Assembly: GCA_028023455.1 (NCBI GenBank)
Contig: JAQFVV010012572.1
Span: 1,486,001 to 1,550,000, forward strand
Origin: Epiperipatus broadwayi
Taxonomy: Eukaryota > Onychophora > Udeonychophora > Euonychophora > Peripatidae
Reading direction: 5' to 3'
Length of the DNA stretch: 64,000 nt
The notes under the pieces are model-generated. The model was given only the letters and a program-made list of their open reading frames with translations, ran no database searches and was not told the DNA's origin. Shown here in pieces: positions 50,566 to 62,735 of the stretch. A program made the position numbers and the translations under genes. The stretch's first letter is position 1. Each line of letters begins with the position of its first letter.

Positions 50566-51754
50566 ATTACTATAGGAGATAAATATCAATTTTAAATATT
50601 ACTGTTAAATGTTATGACAACTATGGAACTCATTTCAAATGCTAGTATATCCTACATAGACTAAAAAATTATTTTCACTAAACATTAAAATTATACTAAA
50701 GTCAAAAATGAAAGTCATCTATAAAATAATAGAACACAAAATTGAATATTATTAAAGGAATGATAAATTTGATGTAATACAATTATATCATTTTAAAATC
50801 TCTGGTTTCACATTTGCATTAGATCAAACTACACTCTAAGAATGAATGACTTTAATAGCATACATTTTAAATTATTAAGTAAAGAAATATATTAATGAAG
50901 ATAGAACATGATGATAAATTCTGTTTTGTATCAGAAAAAAATGATTCATCTTTATATGTTGATTACCTTCACAGTTGATATTGAGCTTTTTTCACAATAA
51001 CTAACATAAAACAAATTTCATCCTTGGAATGCAGATATCCACAGTTGAAAACATCCAATACTAAATAGAATTTAATGAAAATTAACTGGAGTCATTATAT
51101 TAGATAGCTGTAATAAATATTAATAGTAAAAGGAGGGAATGTACTCGATAGCTTGAAAGAATATCAATAAAATCATATCCATTTGCTTTTTTTTAAAGAA
51201 AAGTGTAACATATAATACAATACTGAAAAAATCCTCCATGGATACAGATACCATTAATTACACATAAAAACAAAACAAACAATGCTACTGATATTGACAC
51301 TGGTATATGTCTATAGAAATCCTAAAATGGTTGATAAATATATAAAACACCTTGAGGATGCAGACAGGCCAGTTTGTTCTGTTAGTAAAAATTATTTAAT
51401 CAATATTAGAAATTACTAGTTTGTAAAGCTATAATAATGGGAAAAAAATCTGAAGACAAGTAACAAGCTTTCTATGAATATCTTAAAAAGTTATTTCCTT
51501 TGATAACAAAATCAATCTAACATTTACATTTTTTTATTTATATTTATTTAACATATAGATTTTTTAAAAATAGTTTAGCTATTAACAAAATATTATAAAA
51601 AAATTTATACAGATTAGGTAAATATATAGACAGAGGTCTTAATTTCAAATTATAAAAAGAATTTAAAAAAAAACCTTGAGAAAATTATGTTATTGTGGCT
51701 TGTATTGAAAATTCATGACATATATAATTTGAAATATACATACTATATTTATTA
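50566..51754. other. AT-rich non-coding DNA
   Basis: Nothing recognised. Confidence 0.5.
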
Positions 51755-52045
51755 AAGAGGTTTTATAGCATAGTGGTAATTAATTAGTACATTTGCCTGC
51801 CATGCTCATGGTCCTATGTTCAATTGAGAATTTCCATGTTAGCTCAAGATTTTTCTTTTATGTAGTCAGCTGAGCTGGCAATCCAATTATTGGGAGATAA
51901 ACAACTATGGAGCTATTTATTAGTTTGAGGGTAAAAAAATATAGAAAACATTTTAAAATTCTCAACACAAAATCTGGTGAGTTTTATCTTCTCCCTCAAC
52001 TAAACTTAAATGTGAATGTGTATGTGTGTGGGGGGGGGGGGGTCT
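51755..52045 (+). mobile_element. tRNA-derived SINE
   Basis: The head has an A-box-like region (TAGCATAGTGGTAATTAA) and, ~45 bases on, GTTCAATTGAGAA as a decayed B box, with TGCCTGCCATGCTCATGGTC between them; the TGCCTGCCA part resembles a Gly-tRNA anticodon arm. A non-tRNA body follows (51840-52015), then a GT/poly-G tail (13 G near 52029). Boundaries are approximate. Confidence 0.6.
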
Positions 52046-53114
52046 GGAAAAAATTGTCCATTGAGTTATTTTAATATTTTATTTATATACTATGTTTTAA
52101 GGCAAACTTTATTATTAAATTTTAATTGATATATGTATACTTATGGCAACCATAAGAAGAGTTAAATCACTGAAGCAAAAAGTTTACTATTTATTGATAA
52201 CTTCATAAAAATCATTCGATAGTCCAAAACCAGTTATGATAGAGGTGGGGAAATATTGTAGTCAATTATAATATTTTTAGAAAATAATTGCCTTAAGCTA
52301 CTTTTCTCATAAAAAAATATATATATAATTTAAAATTTAACCAATTTATTTTCATTTGTCAATATCTGTGGTCGCAATAAATGGGGCTAAAATGAAAAAA
52401 AATTAAATGAGTACAATATAGGATTTTTCATTCAACAATTTTTAAATAAATAATAATTAAAATTTGTGATGAATTACTATTGGACTATAAAAAGAGGAAA
52501 TTATTTATCTAACAAATTCAACAACTTAAAATAAATTAAAGTTCTCTTAAAAACAGTAATTATCAGTTAAAAAAAAAAAATCTAACAACCAATTATTATT
52601 AAGTGCTACCAAGTCGACATAGAGCCTTGATAATCACTGATTAGCATTTCCCCCAGAACAAGTAGCTATCATCTGCTTGGTTTTTCAGATTACTCAATGG
52701 CATTTTCATTATTATAAAAACGTCATTTCCTGATATTTTTGCATTATATATTTTTATAATGAATTAAATTATCTCATAATACGGATCAAAATAATAACAT
52801 ACAAAACATATATTAAAATAATGCGAAGAGACATATATATATAAAATCATAAAAATCAGTTAACATATATATATAATTTGTGGGAACTTGTAGGACAACA
52901 ATGTAGAACATATACATAAAGATTAAATGTATTATTATATTGTTTAATATTCTATACATTGTTCCTGAAAGCTACGATAAATTTTTGTATTAGAGATCTG
53001 CAGTTATATATATTATAGTAGTTATATTGGAAATAATGGTATTGGAGATATACTCATATATAACTTGCTGTTGTAGAATTTTTGCATAACTCATAGATTA
53101 ACTACCACAAATTA
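52046..53114. other. AT-rich non-coding DNA
   Basis: Nothing recognised. Confidence 0.5.
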
Positions 53115-53962
53115 ACATAAATAATTATCTCAGATAAATGAATAAAAAAGAAAATGAGTATGTACAAAAGAAGTAAGAGCATGACAATCAGCACTGAACA
53201 AAACTATAAGTAATTATGACAATAATTATAAGTTACAAGTTGCATCATCATCAATGTTCTGATCATAGAGAACTATGAATGTGCAGGCCAACTATAATCA
53301 ATTTTCTTTACCAAGAAATAAAATGCAGTGAATAGACTTTACAGGTGATATCTTTGCACCATCCAGAGAACTACCTGGATGTTCACCCACAAATACAAAT
53401 CCTCATATATATATATAAACCAGCTATTATTGCTCGAGCTAGCTTGGAAAGCAGGGATCCTAAAAATTGAGATTATAAACAAGAAAATATAATCAACATA
53501 TAATACTTTAAACCTATTTTACTATGAAATAAATTCATTAGAATAACATAAACGAATAATATACAAATTTATTAATTAAAAACAATAACAATAAAATCTG
53601 TCAAATATGCTATAAATATAAATACATCATTGTGATTTTGATCCGGAGATTGAAAAAATAATATACTACACAGATTTCCCAATTTACAAATTGTACAAAG
53701 TATTAAATAATCATATACATATATGCACCCACATGCATGTCTAAGAATATAAAATATTCTATTTATTAACAAACTATAGTTAATAAAAATTATTCCATTA
53801 TACTATATAAATGCATGTTTAAAATATACAAAAAATACTCTATTTGTTAATATATGCTAATATTATTCTATCATTAAATAACAAACATATACATAATAAG
53901 CATGAGCATACATGTTTATTTCAATATAGAATAAAATATTTTCATTATCAATTCTAATTACT
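53115..53962 (+). repeat. Segmental duplication, copy 1
   Basis: Matches 59445-60297 in direct orientation over ~850 bp, for example GAGCATGACAAT, TTTGCACCATCCAGAGAACT and GAAATAAATTCA in the same order, at roughly 80-85% by eye. No coding content; a dispersed repeat family is possible. Confidence 0.85.
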
Positions 53963-54992
53963 CTAACCTAATAACAAGTTACATATTTTAAAATGTTAAA
54001 CAAAAGTTTTCTTTTAAAACACACACACAAATATTACTTCTTTGAAAATTATGTATAAAAGTTTTTTTTTTTTTCAGATTCTTAATTGTAAACATCTTTA
54101 AAAGTGTTGTTAGAAAGTTCTTTTGTTTCTAATTTTTGTCCCTAACTTTAAGAAACATTCTTAAATTTATTTCTATAGATTAATTGCATTAATTCCATTT
54201 AAAATTACCTATTCTTCATCAATATAGCTGATGTTAAATATTTTCTTATAGGCAATAAGTAGAAGTAGACATTTTTTCCCTGCAAAATTAATGATTGATA
54301 TGTTTTTCTCATTATATAATACATTCCACTCACCAGCCAATTTCTTCCATCAGTCCTTAATATCATCATTCATGAAATAAATATCAGCATGGATAATCTT
54401 TATATAATGCAGTGATTATATATTTATACTTCTTTGCATATAGGTGAATCCGCATTTGTAGAAAATCATAGCACAATAATCTTTCAGTAAGCTGGCTAGT
54501 ACTGAAATCTCAATAAGCTGGCCTATTATAACCATGTTGTGATAGAGTAGTATACTGACTTATTGACATTTTCAGAAAAGGTATATATCAGTTAAATGTT
54601 GGCAGACAGTCAGCCCCATTCACTCTCTATAATAAGATAGACTTCAGCAACAAGCTGTCTAGTACATGCATATGAGCTACAAATCACAGAAAAGCCATCC
54701 TTCCTTCCATGTGAATTCAAACTTGACTAACATGAAACTAACAGCAGCTGGCTTGCACTCTATATTTTCCTTAAGTTATCAATTAATAATCTTGCCCTCT
54801 TTTTTCTTTCAAACACACTTTTATATGATATGGAAGAATTTGAAAACTATTTTTTATCTTGATCAAAAAAAAGTACTAATTCTTTTCAATTTACATTAAT
54901 CAAAAGAAAAAACAATTTTTATCTAAAAATTTTTCCTAATACCATACTTCAAACAAAATCAGATTGTAGAATTTAAATTCAAAATATATAAT
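53963..54992. other. AT-rich non-coding DNA
   Basis: Nothing recognised; a 77-codon plus-strand frame (54666-54899) has no family motif. Confidence 0.5.
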
Positions 54993-55004
54993 AATTTTAT
55001 CAAT
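54993..55004. repeat. RTE target-site duplication, left
   Basis: AATTTTATCAAT, identical to 57904-57915. The in-frame stop codon of the RTE frame lies within it. Confidence 0.85.
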
Positions 55005-57851
55005 CATCATCATCATCATTATCAACCATTATCAATCCACTGCAGGATGAAGTTCTCTCCAAGTTTAATCCATCTTCTCGATCTTTAGCTTCTCTTCTCC
55101 ACATCACCCCTACACATTTTCTTATTTCATCCATCCATCTTACATGTGGTCTCCTTCTGGGTCTTTTACAATCTCTTGGAATCCAGTTTAAAATTTCAAT
55201 TGTCCATCTATTATCATCTCTTCTAGCAATATGTCCAGCCCAACTCCACTTCAATCTTTTAATTTTTTCAATGAGGTCAGTAACACCTGTTTGTTCTCTT
55301 ACCCATACATTGCGTTTTCAATCTCTTCTTGTTACTCCCAACATACATCTCTCCATACTTCTTTGAGTGGTCGGAAGTCTCTGTATTGATCTTCTATTAA
55401 GTGTCCAAGTCTCAGATCCATAAGTAAGAACTGGTAAAACACATTTGTTAAAAACCTTTCTTTTCAAACACATAGGCATATTTCCTTTTAATATCAAGTT
55501 ATTTCTACCAAAAGCACTCCAACCAAGTTTAATTCTATGATTAATTTCCTCTATTATGTTTCCATCTGTATTAATAATCTGACCAAGGTATTTGTAACTC
55601 TTAACTTCTTCTAATTCATCATAATCAATCTTTATTTTCATATTTTGAGCAAATCGATTAAACATTACTTTAGTCTTTTTAATATTTATCTTTAGTCCTA
55701 CTTTCCTACTTTCATCTGATAACTCCTGCAACATTTCCTGCAGCTCGGAAGCATTATTTGCAAAAACAACTACATCATCTGCGAAATCTAAATGACTTAA
55801 ATAATCTCCATTTACTTTCACTCCTTTAGTTTCCCATTTTAATCCACAAAATACTTCTTGCAGCACTGCTGTAAAAAGTTTTGGAGATATGGAGTCACCT
55901 TGTCTTACACCTTTCTCAATGTTGACTTTCCCAGTATCATTATGTAATCTAATTGTTGCTGTTGCATTTTTATAAATATTCTTTAAATATGACAATATCC
56001 TGGATCTATACCTTGATGATCCAATGCTTTAATCACTGAAGAAATGTTTATAGAATCAAATGCCTTTTCATAATATACAAATCCAAAACAGAATGACAAC
56101 TCATATTCATTTGTCCTTTCTATAACTTCTCTCAATACTTGAATATGATCTACTGTACTAAAACCACTTTTAAATCCAGCTTGTTCTCTCGGTTGGTGAA
56201 AATCCAAGGTTCTCTGTAGACGAGTTGTAATTATCTTGGTAAAAATTTTATATAAAACTGATAAAAGGCTGATAGGTCTGTGATTTCTAATATCTTCTTT
56301 ATCACCTTTTTTAAATATTAATATTATTACTGCATTCTTCCAATCATCCGGTACATCTTTATCATTTAGACATTTGGTATATAACTTTGCTAATATTTTT
56401 TCTGTTTCTTCACCTGCTTCTTTTAATATATCAATTATAATTTCATCATTACCTGGAGCCTTTCCTTTTTTCATACATTTAATTGCATTTCTCACTTCTT
56501 CATTTAAAATTCTGGGCAATTCGGAAGATGTAATAGATATAGGAGGTACTTGTTCTTTATTACTATATAATTCTTGATAAAAATCTTCTACCAATTTCAT
56601 AATGTCATCCCTCTTTTTAGTAATAATTCCATCTTTTTTCCTTATTGCAGATATAAATTTCCTACCAATACCAAAATGTTGTTTTACATTCTTAAGACTT
56701 TTATTTTCTTCTACAGCTTTTCTTGCTAGTTCACAGTTATACTTTCTTATATCATTTTCAACTCTTTTCCGCACCATTTTACAAAATTCGAGATATTCAA
56801 TTCTTTTTAATGCATCATTCTTGCATATCTTCATATTCCTTCTTTTCTTCATAAGTTCTCTAGTCTCAGTAGAAATTTTATTAGTCAATTGCTGCTTTTT
56901 TCGCCCAGCTATCTTTGTTGCAGTTTTTAAAAGTGTATCCGTTATTTTCATATTAATTTCATTCAAATCTGAATCATGTTCAAAATCTACTAATACTTGA
57001 AACGGATTTGTAAGTTCTAATTTAAATTCATTAGAATGTTTCTGAAGATTAGGAATATCAACTGTAAATATAGTTTTTCTTAATAATTTTTGTCTCTCTA
57101 GTTTTACATTAACATGTATCTTACCCCTTACTAATCGATGATCACTTCCTGTGTTAAATTTATTAAGAACATTACAATCTTGAAATATGTATTTCCTGTT
57201 AGTCAAAATATAATCCAATTCTGCTGTACCTTCATTTGGATGCTTCCATGTCCATTTCCTTCTAACATTTTTCTCAAAAAAAGAATTCATAATATAAAGT
57301 TTTTCCTTCTCTGCAAACTCCACAAGTCTATGTCCTCTCTCATTTCTATTACCATAACCAAAATTACCTACAACACTTTCATCTTTCATTTGTTTACCAA
57401 TTCTAGCATTAAAATCTCCCATAACAATTTTAAAATGTTGTTTACTCTGATCAAAAGCCTTTTGTACATCCATATAAAAATCTTCTACTACTTCATCACT
57501 GTGAGAACTTGTTGGGGCATAAACCTGAATTATCTGCATTTGATATCTGCTATTAAGTTGTATAACTAATCTTGCCACTCTGTCTGATACACCATCAATC
57601 TCCACAATATTGTTCTTCCACTTTTTATTTATAATGAATCCTACTCCACTTGTATTTCCAATATTTGTGCCTTTATAATAGAGCATATGTCCACTTTTTA
57701 AATCAATTGTCTCTTCACCTTTTCTTCTAACTTCACAAAGTCCAATAATATCCCATTTAATATAAGAGAGTTCTTCTTCTAATTCTTGCAATCTTCCTTC
57801 ACTTGAAAGTGATCTGCAGTTGTAAGTACCTAAATAAAAAGTCATCATCAA
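55000..57851 (-). pseudogene. RTE polyprotein: apurinic-like endonuclease plus reverse transcriptase
   Basis: About 950 codons. The first ~240 residues form the endonuclease: LGTYNCRSL, CEVRRKG (catalytic Glu), QVYAPTS, GDFNARIG (catalytic Asp), LDYILTNRK and SDHRL (catalytic His). RT follows from about residue 430: NDEIIIDILKEAG, RPISLLSVLYKI, EQAGFKSGFSTVDHI, YEKAFDSI, VRQGDSISPKLF and the catalytic FADD. The C-terminus carries SETWTLNRR and WAGHIARRDDNRW. The start is the Met after three upstream stops. Two lesions: a 1-nt loss in a T run near 55985 shifts the frame inside RT, and a TGA at 55316-55318 (consistent with CGA to TGA decay) precedes KRNVWVREQTG. The frame ends in five Asp codons encoded by the tail repeat. 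One or both lesions could be sequencing errors. Confidence 0.93.
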
Positions 57852-57903
57852 ATGGCAGCCTGGGTCCGCCGCCTGTTAGGGTAGGATGGTTTTTTATACA
57901 AAG
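55005..57903 (-). mobile_element. RTE-clade non-LTR retrotransposon, near full length
   Basis: A 2.9-kb insertion bounded by a perfect 12-bp target duplication. It has a short 5' leader, one long frame, almost no 3' untranslated region and a (GAT)n tail, as expected for RTE/BovB-type elements. Only two coding breaks are visible, so it is a recent insertion compared with the other retroelements in the window. Confidence 0.93.
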
Positions 57904-57915
57904 AATTTTATCAAT
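57904..57915. repeat. RTE target-site duplication, right
   Basis: AATTTTATCAAT, a perfect copy of 54993-55004, directly after the 5' end of the element. Confidence 0.85.
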
Positions 57916-58180
57916 AAGTAGTTTTAATTTTAAAAAAATATTCTTATTTAATCCAAACAAGCTTTAGATTTTTTTTTTTAATTAACAAAATCAGAATTAA
58001 ATAAAACTAATAAAGACCTTTTTTCATGTTTAATTTAAAATACAATAATTTATAAATGTGGTTTTAATTTCTCCTTATTTTAAAAATGAAAATACTTAAT
58101 TTAATTATTAGAGAAAAATATATAGTAATAAATTTCTAACTTTACATCTCATACCTTCTAAATTACTTGATATATAAATG

Positions 58181-58428
58181 AGAATATTCAAATGAGTTAC
58201 TTAATCCCATTTTCAAATATAAACTCTCTTCTGTTGATTCATGGATGTCCTTAATGTAGAATGCCTCTTTTATCTTTCTCCTGTAGTCGTTTGGTTCTGA
58301 GCATAAAATACGACTACAGGAGAAAGATAAAGACATTCTACATTAAGAGACATCCATCACAACAGAGAGACAGTCTTGACATTTAAAAATGGGCACTTAA
58401 CGTACTCATTTGAATATTCTCATTACAT
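58181..58428. mobile_element. Foldback element with ~105-bp arms
   Basis: GAATATTCAAATGAGT at the left is mirrored by ACTCATTTGAATATTC at the right. The inner arm contains TCTTTCTCCTGTAGTCG mirrored as CGACTACAGGAGAAAGA around a ~21-base loop (TTTGGTTCTGAGCATAAAAT). It would form a very stable hairpin RNA or cruciform. A diverged relative is at 1478-1562. Confidence 0.9.
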
Positions 58429-59444
58429 ATACAAACATTTCACGAAGAGAAGTCCTCACGTCACCAAATTTATTACTAACTATATTTTTTCTCTAATAAT
58501 TTACAATTAAGTATTTTTCATTTTTACAATAATTTATAATAATTTTAAATATCAACAAGAAATTTTGTTCATGCTCATTTCTACTTTTCCTTTCAACTTT
58601 ATATATATATATATATGCACACACACTACTACATTGTATGCCATCACTTTTTCTAGTGATTCGACAGGCATCTGACAACTAACAGAATGAATAGTGACTT
58701 GTAATCCTGAGATAGACAAAAAATTCAGCCATCGAACAATAATTACCCAATGCAATGTGATCAAGAGAGCTACCTCAATTTAGACACTATAAGCTGTCTA
58801 CAACCCTTGATATGAAGCAAAACCTTGCTCCTTAGAATCCTAAAAGCTGGAATCATGGTACTAGCCAATGTTAACTGTCCATAAAAAACCACTCAAATAT
58901 GTCTTGCTCCTTTTTAAAACTTAGAGGCAGGTAAATATAAACATAAAAGTGGGTTGGAGCAGTGCATTAGATAGAATACTCAATGGAGTTGCATGAAAAC
59001 ATTGTATCCTCAAGCCAATAACAAAATCCCCCCTCCATCACCAGTACTTAAAATACAGCTAAACAAATATTAACAGTCAAAAGCTCAATCTAATCTCCAA
59101 AGATTTTACTTTGCTTTTGTTTTACTTTAAATATGAACTCTTTCCAAATACACATCAATATCATTATGCTATAATCTATAAATAATCATTAAATAAACAA
59201 ATTCTCATATATTCTCTTGTCACATATTTCACAGTAATTCTTTTTTCTTTTATTTATTAATTTTGCATAACATAGACTTTTTTCTTTCTCAGATATGGTT
59301 ATGTTTGAGATATGTTGTATGATAATTTTATAGTAGTGGCCACCAGTACTCAATCATCATCACCCCCCCACAGTTGGGTGACCCTTTATAATTGTATAAA
59401 AGGAGCAGTAATCATGGAGATGGAAAATTATCATCAACCCCATT
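58429..59444. other. Non-coding DNA, slightly less AT-rich
   Basis: Includes a TA/CA dinucleotide run (58599-58626). Otherwise nothing recognised. Confidence 0.5.
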
Positions 59445-60297
59445 TAACATAAATAATCATCATAGATAAAATGAATAAAGAAATATGAGCATGTATAAAA
59501 AAAATAAGAGCATGACAATGAAGCACTGAACAAAACTATAAGTACTTATGACAATAATTATAAGTTACAAGGTTCACTATCAATGATCTGGCCATAGAGT
59601 ACCATGAGAATATAAGCTAATTATAAACTCAATTTTTTTAAAAAAAAGAATGCAGTGGACTTTAATGGTGATACCTTTGCACCATCCAGAGAACTATCTG
59701 GTTGTCCAACACAAGCATAAATGCTCACATATACATAAACCAACCACTATTGTTTTGGCTAGCTTGAAAAGCAATGACCCTTAGAACTTTGATTGTAAAC
59801 AAGAGAAAATAACTAACATATAATATTTTAAACCTATTTTAGTATGAAATAAATTCACTGAAATAACTTAAAACAATGATATACAAATTTAATAATTAGA
59901 AATAATAACAATAAATCAAATTACAGGTCTATCAAGTATGCTATAAATATATATATATACATCATTGTGATTTTGATCCATAGATTGAAAAAATAATACA
60001 CTGCATTGTCTATAATTTCCCAATATACAAATGGTAAAAAGTATTAAATAATCACATACATGCACCTACATTGCATGTCTATGAATATAAAGTATTCTAT
60101 ATATTAACTAACTATAGGTAATAAAAACTATTTCATTATACTATATAAATGCATGTTTAAAATATACAAAAAATACTCTATTTGTTAATATATACCAATA
60201 TTATTCTATCATTAAATAACAAACATAAACATAATAAGCAGCACATACATGCTTATTTAAAGACAAAATAAAATATTTTCATTATCAATTCTAATTT
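59445..60297 (+). repeat. Segmental duplication, copy 2
   Basis: Direct repeat of 53115-53962. The RTE insertion lies between the two copies and in neither of them. Confidence 0.85.
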
Positions 60298-60589
60298 CTT
60301 TTACGATGAAAACCATAAGCTAGAAATTAGTCTGAGGATATTTATTGGTTACTAAAGCGTACAAAAGATGGCAAAAAAGAAATGAGAATAAAAATAATTT
60401 GCTAATCAAATTGTGTATGTGTATATTGAAGCAGTGCATATATTCTTGCTTCATTTTCTTTAATTCTGCCATTTTTTCCTTAAATCCTCATACGAACATA
60501 TATAATACACACATATGTGTGTGTGTGCAATTGTGTATTCATATTAAAATAGAAAGCAAACTTAAGATAAAAAAATTCAAGTTAATATC

Positions 60590-60680
60590 TTTTCCAAAGA
60601 CTTTATCATGTGGTTGAAGTGTTAGTATTCATTCATTTTATATTTAAAATCCAAAGTGCATGTGCAACAGTTTAATGCTG
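60590..60680 (-). repeat. Diverged copy of the 18.5-19.3 kb repeat
   Basis: TATTCATTCATTTTATATTT, AAAATCCAAAGTGCATGTGC and CAGTTTAAT follow the end of the inverted copy near 19.2 kb in order. Confidence 0.45.
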
Positions 60681-60762
60681 TTTAAATATTATTAAAAGAA
60701 ATAATTATGTAAAGTAAGTTAAAAGAACAAAAAAAAAGTAGCTAATGGAATTAATCCATTAA

Positions 60763-61669
60763 CCTTACAGGACGACATAAATACGTCTTTTGGCCAATTC
60801 GCACCCTGGTGAATTTTTTCATAAGTATTACACATTAAAATGCGTGTAAAACAGTATATTTTATTATAATAAAATTTTTCGCCAGATAATTCCGTGCTAA
60901 AAGGCGCGAAATTCAAAATTCCCGCTCTTACAATAGACATAAGCTCCGCCCTGACATGATCAGCCATTGTGTGTTGCCAAGGCTGTTAAATATTCAGCAT
61001 TTTACAACATTGTAGTTTCCAATGATGCAAAAATGTGTTTATTTGCAAAATTTATTACGGTTTTAGATATTGTTTAAAAAATAATTTGGACTATATTTAT
61101 TAGATATCAAGAAATATAAATCATTAATAACTTATATCAACATGAAATATTTTATTTTCAAAAATATAATGTTATATTAGCATTAATAACTTATATCAAC
61201 ATGAAATAATTTATTTTCAAAAATATAATGTTATATTAGCAGTTAACGTAAATATATCCTGAAGCAAACTAAAAATTCTAGTTTTGGCATCAACAATCTA
61301 TGTTATATTAACAATTCAAAAAATGTAAACTTTTACAGCATAATTTGTTAGATATAAGAGAAATAAGTAAATATTGATTCACATTCTTAAAAATAATCAC
61401 CAAGAATAAATATTTTGTTCATTTTATAAACTGAAAATAATCTTTCTAGAAACGATGACGTGTAGTCTTTGTTTTGATTACATGTTCACTTTTTTTAATA
61501 TTTACAAAACAAAATGTGAACATTTAAAATTATTTGAGTAGTAAATAAAAATATCTATCAAATGAAGTCAAATTTATTATTTTCTGATAACTAATAATCA
61601 TTTTATCATATATTTTACGTTGACATGTGAGACAAAGAAAAATGTCAGAAAAAGCGAAATGTGATAGGG
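60763..61669. mobile_element. Possible piggyBac-like MITE
   Basis: TTAA occurs directly at both ends (60759-60762, 61670-61673). The left end starts CCTTACAGG and the inverted right end CCCTATCAC, both resembling piggyBac-type CC(C/T)TNA termini. ACGACATAAATACGTCTTTT just inside the left end is also reminiscent of such elements. Terminal similarity is short and TTAA is common in AT-rich DNA, so this is tentative. The 82-codon minus-strand frame inside (60719-60967) matches nothing I know. Confidence 0.3.
61121..61241 (+). repeat. Tandem duplication, ~61-bp unit
   Basis: CATTAATAACTTATATCAAC ... ATGTTATATTAGCA occurs twice back to back with one or two differences. Confidence 0.93.
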
Positions 61670-61673
61670 TTAA

Positions 61674-62531
61674 ATAAATAAAATTGGTGCCTTATTTTAA
61701 ATCAATTACAAAAATCAGCAATATAGTTTGGTTCAATACCTCTGTAGCAAAGTGCTAAAGTCAAAGTAAAGGTAATGGAGGCAGGTTAAAAATAAGATAA
61801 AATAAAAAGTAAAAATAAGTAAAAGAAAAAATGATGGAAAAACTATTAAATCAAAAAATCCATTAAAATTCATTCCGTAAATTAAAAAAAACTTCCAAAG
61901 GCAAATTAAATAATATAAAAACTCAAAAAACGTATTGTTGTAAGTCTTGAAATCATCTTCTGGTCTGATATCAACATAATCTTCTTGTCTTGATCATCAC
62001 ATCAATCAATCAGTAAATCAGACCATAATGTTAAGGAGCTACACACCAAAAATGAATGAGTAGTTTGATGTCAGTATTCCAGTGTCTTCGGAGAGGGAGA
62101 GCGGTATCCTGAAGATGAGATCTAGTGAGAGAGAATTATGCCATGCTCATCATCCCAATGCTGATAGAAAGACCAAGCTGCCTGCCTTCGACATAATTCA
62201 TTGCAATTGATAGAGGGAAATGCTCTATGAAATCATACCGAGATGTTATCCATCATTATGAACTTTCTCCCATTAAGTGCTTATCCACTACATGAAGATG
62301 CCAGTGATTATTTATAAAATTATTTTATTTTAAATACAAAAAGTCTATTTAACCAACTTTATTAACCAGAACTATAAATTAAATAAGCACTATCCTTTTT
62401 TTGGTTTCTTTTATAACTTTTATTTGATCTGTAAAACTTAAATGATTGCGGGATGAATTTAATAAAATACAAACTCTATCTTGCATTTCTCTTTGTGACA
62501 CCTCAAGGGACCACATAGAAAACAAGAGTGG
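61674..62531. other. Non-coding DNA
   Basis: A richer patch at 62010-62290 (for example TCGGAGAGGGAGAGCGGTAT) is probably a repeat but matches nothing I recognise. Confidence 0.45.
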
Positions 62532-62735
62532 ACTCTTAGATCCCCCTCTCTCTCATTTTAAGTAATGTTATTTTTCTTTACTGCTGCAAGAAAAACTAGT
62601 AAAGGATAATGAGTGATATTATAATACATTAATTTTACTCTTAGATCCCCCTCATTTTAAGTAATGTTATTTTTCTTTACTGTTACAAGAAAAACTAGTA
62701 AAGGATGATGAGTGATATTATTTTTTAAGGTTTTT
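62532..62735 (+). repeat. Tandem duplication, ~105-bp unit
   Basis: ACTCTTAGATCCCCCTC, TCATTTTAAGTAATG and AAAAACTAGTAAAGGAT recur in order starting at 62532 and 62637. Confidence 0.9.

Noticed and set aside
56374-57569. Plus-strand frames of 67, 132 and 143 codons
   Set aside because: They are antisense to the RTE polyprotein.
60719-60967. 82-codon minus-strand frame as a host gene
   Set aside because: No recognised domain, no splice context, and it lies across the edge of a possible MITE.
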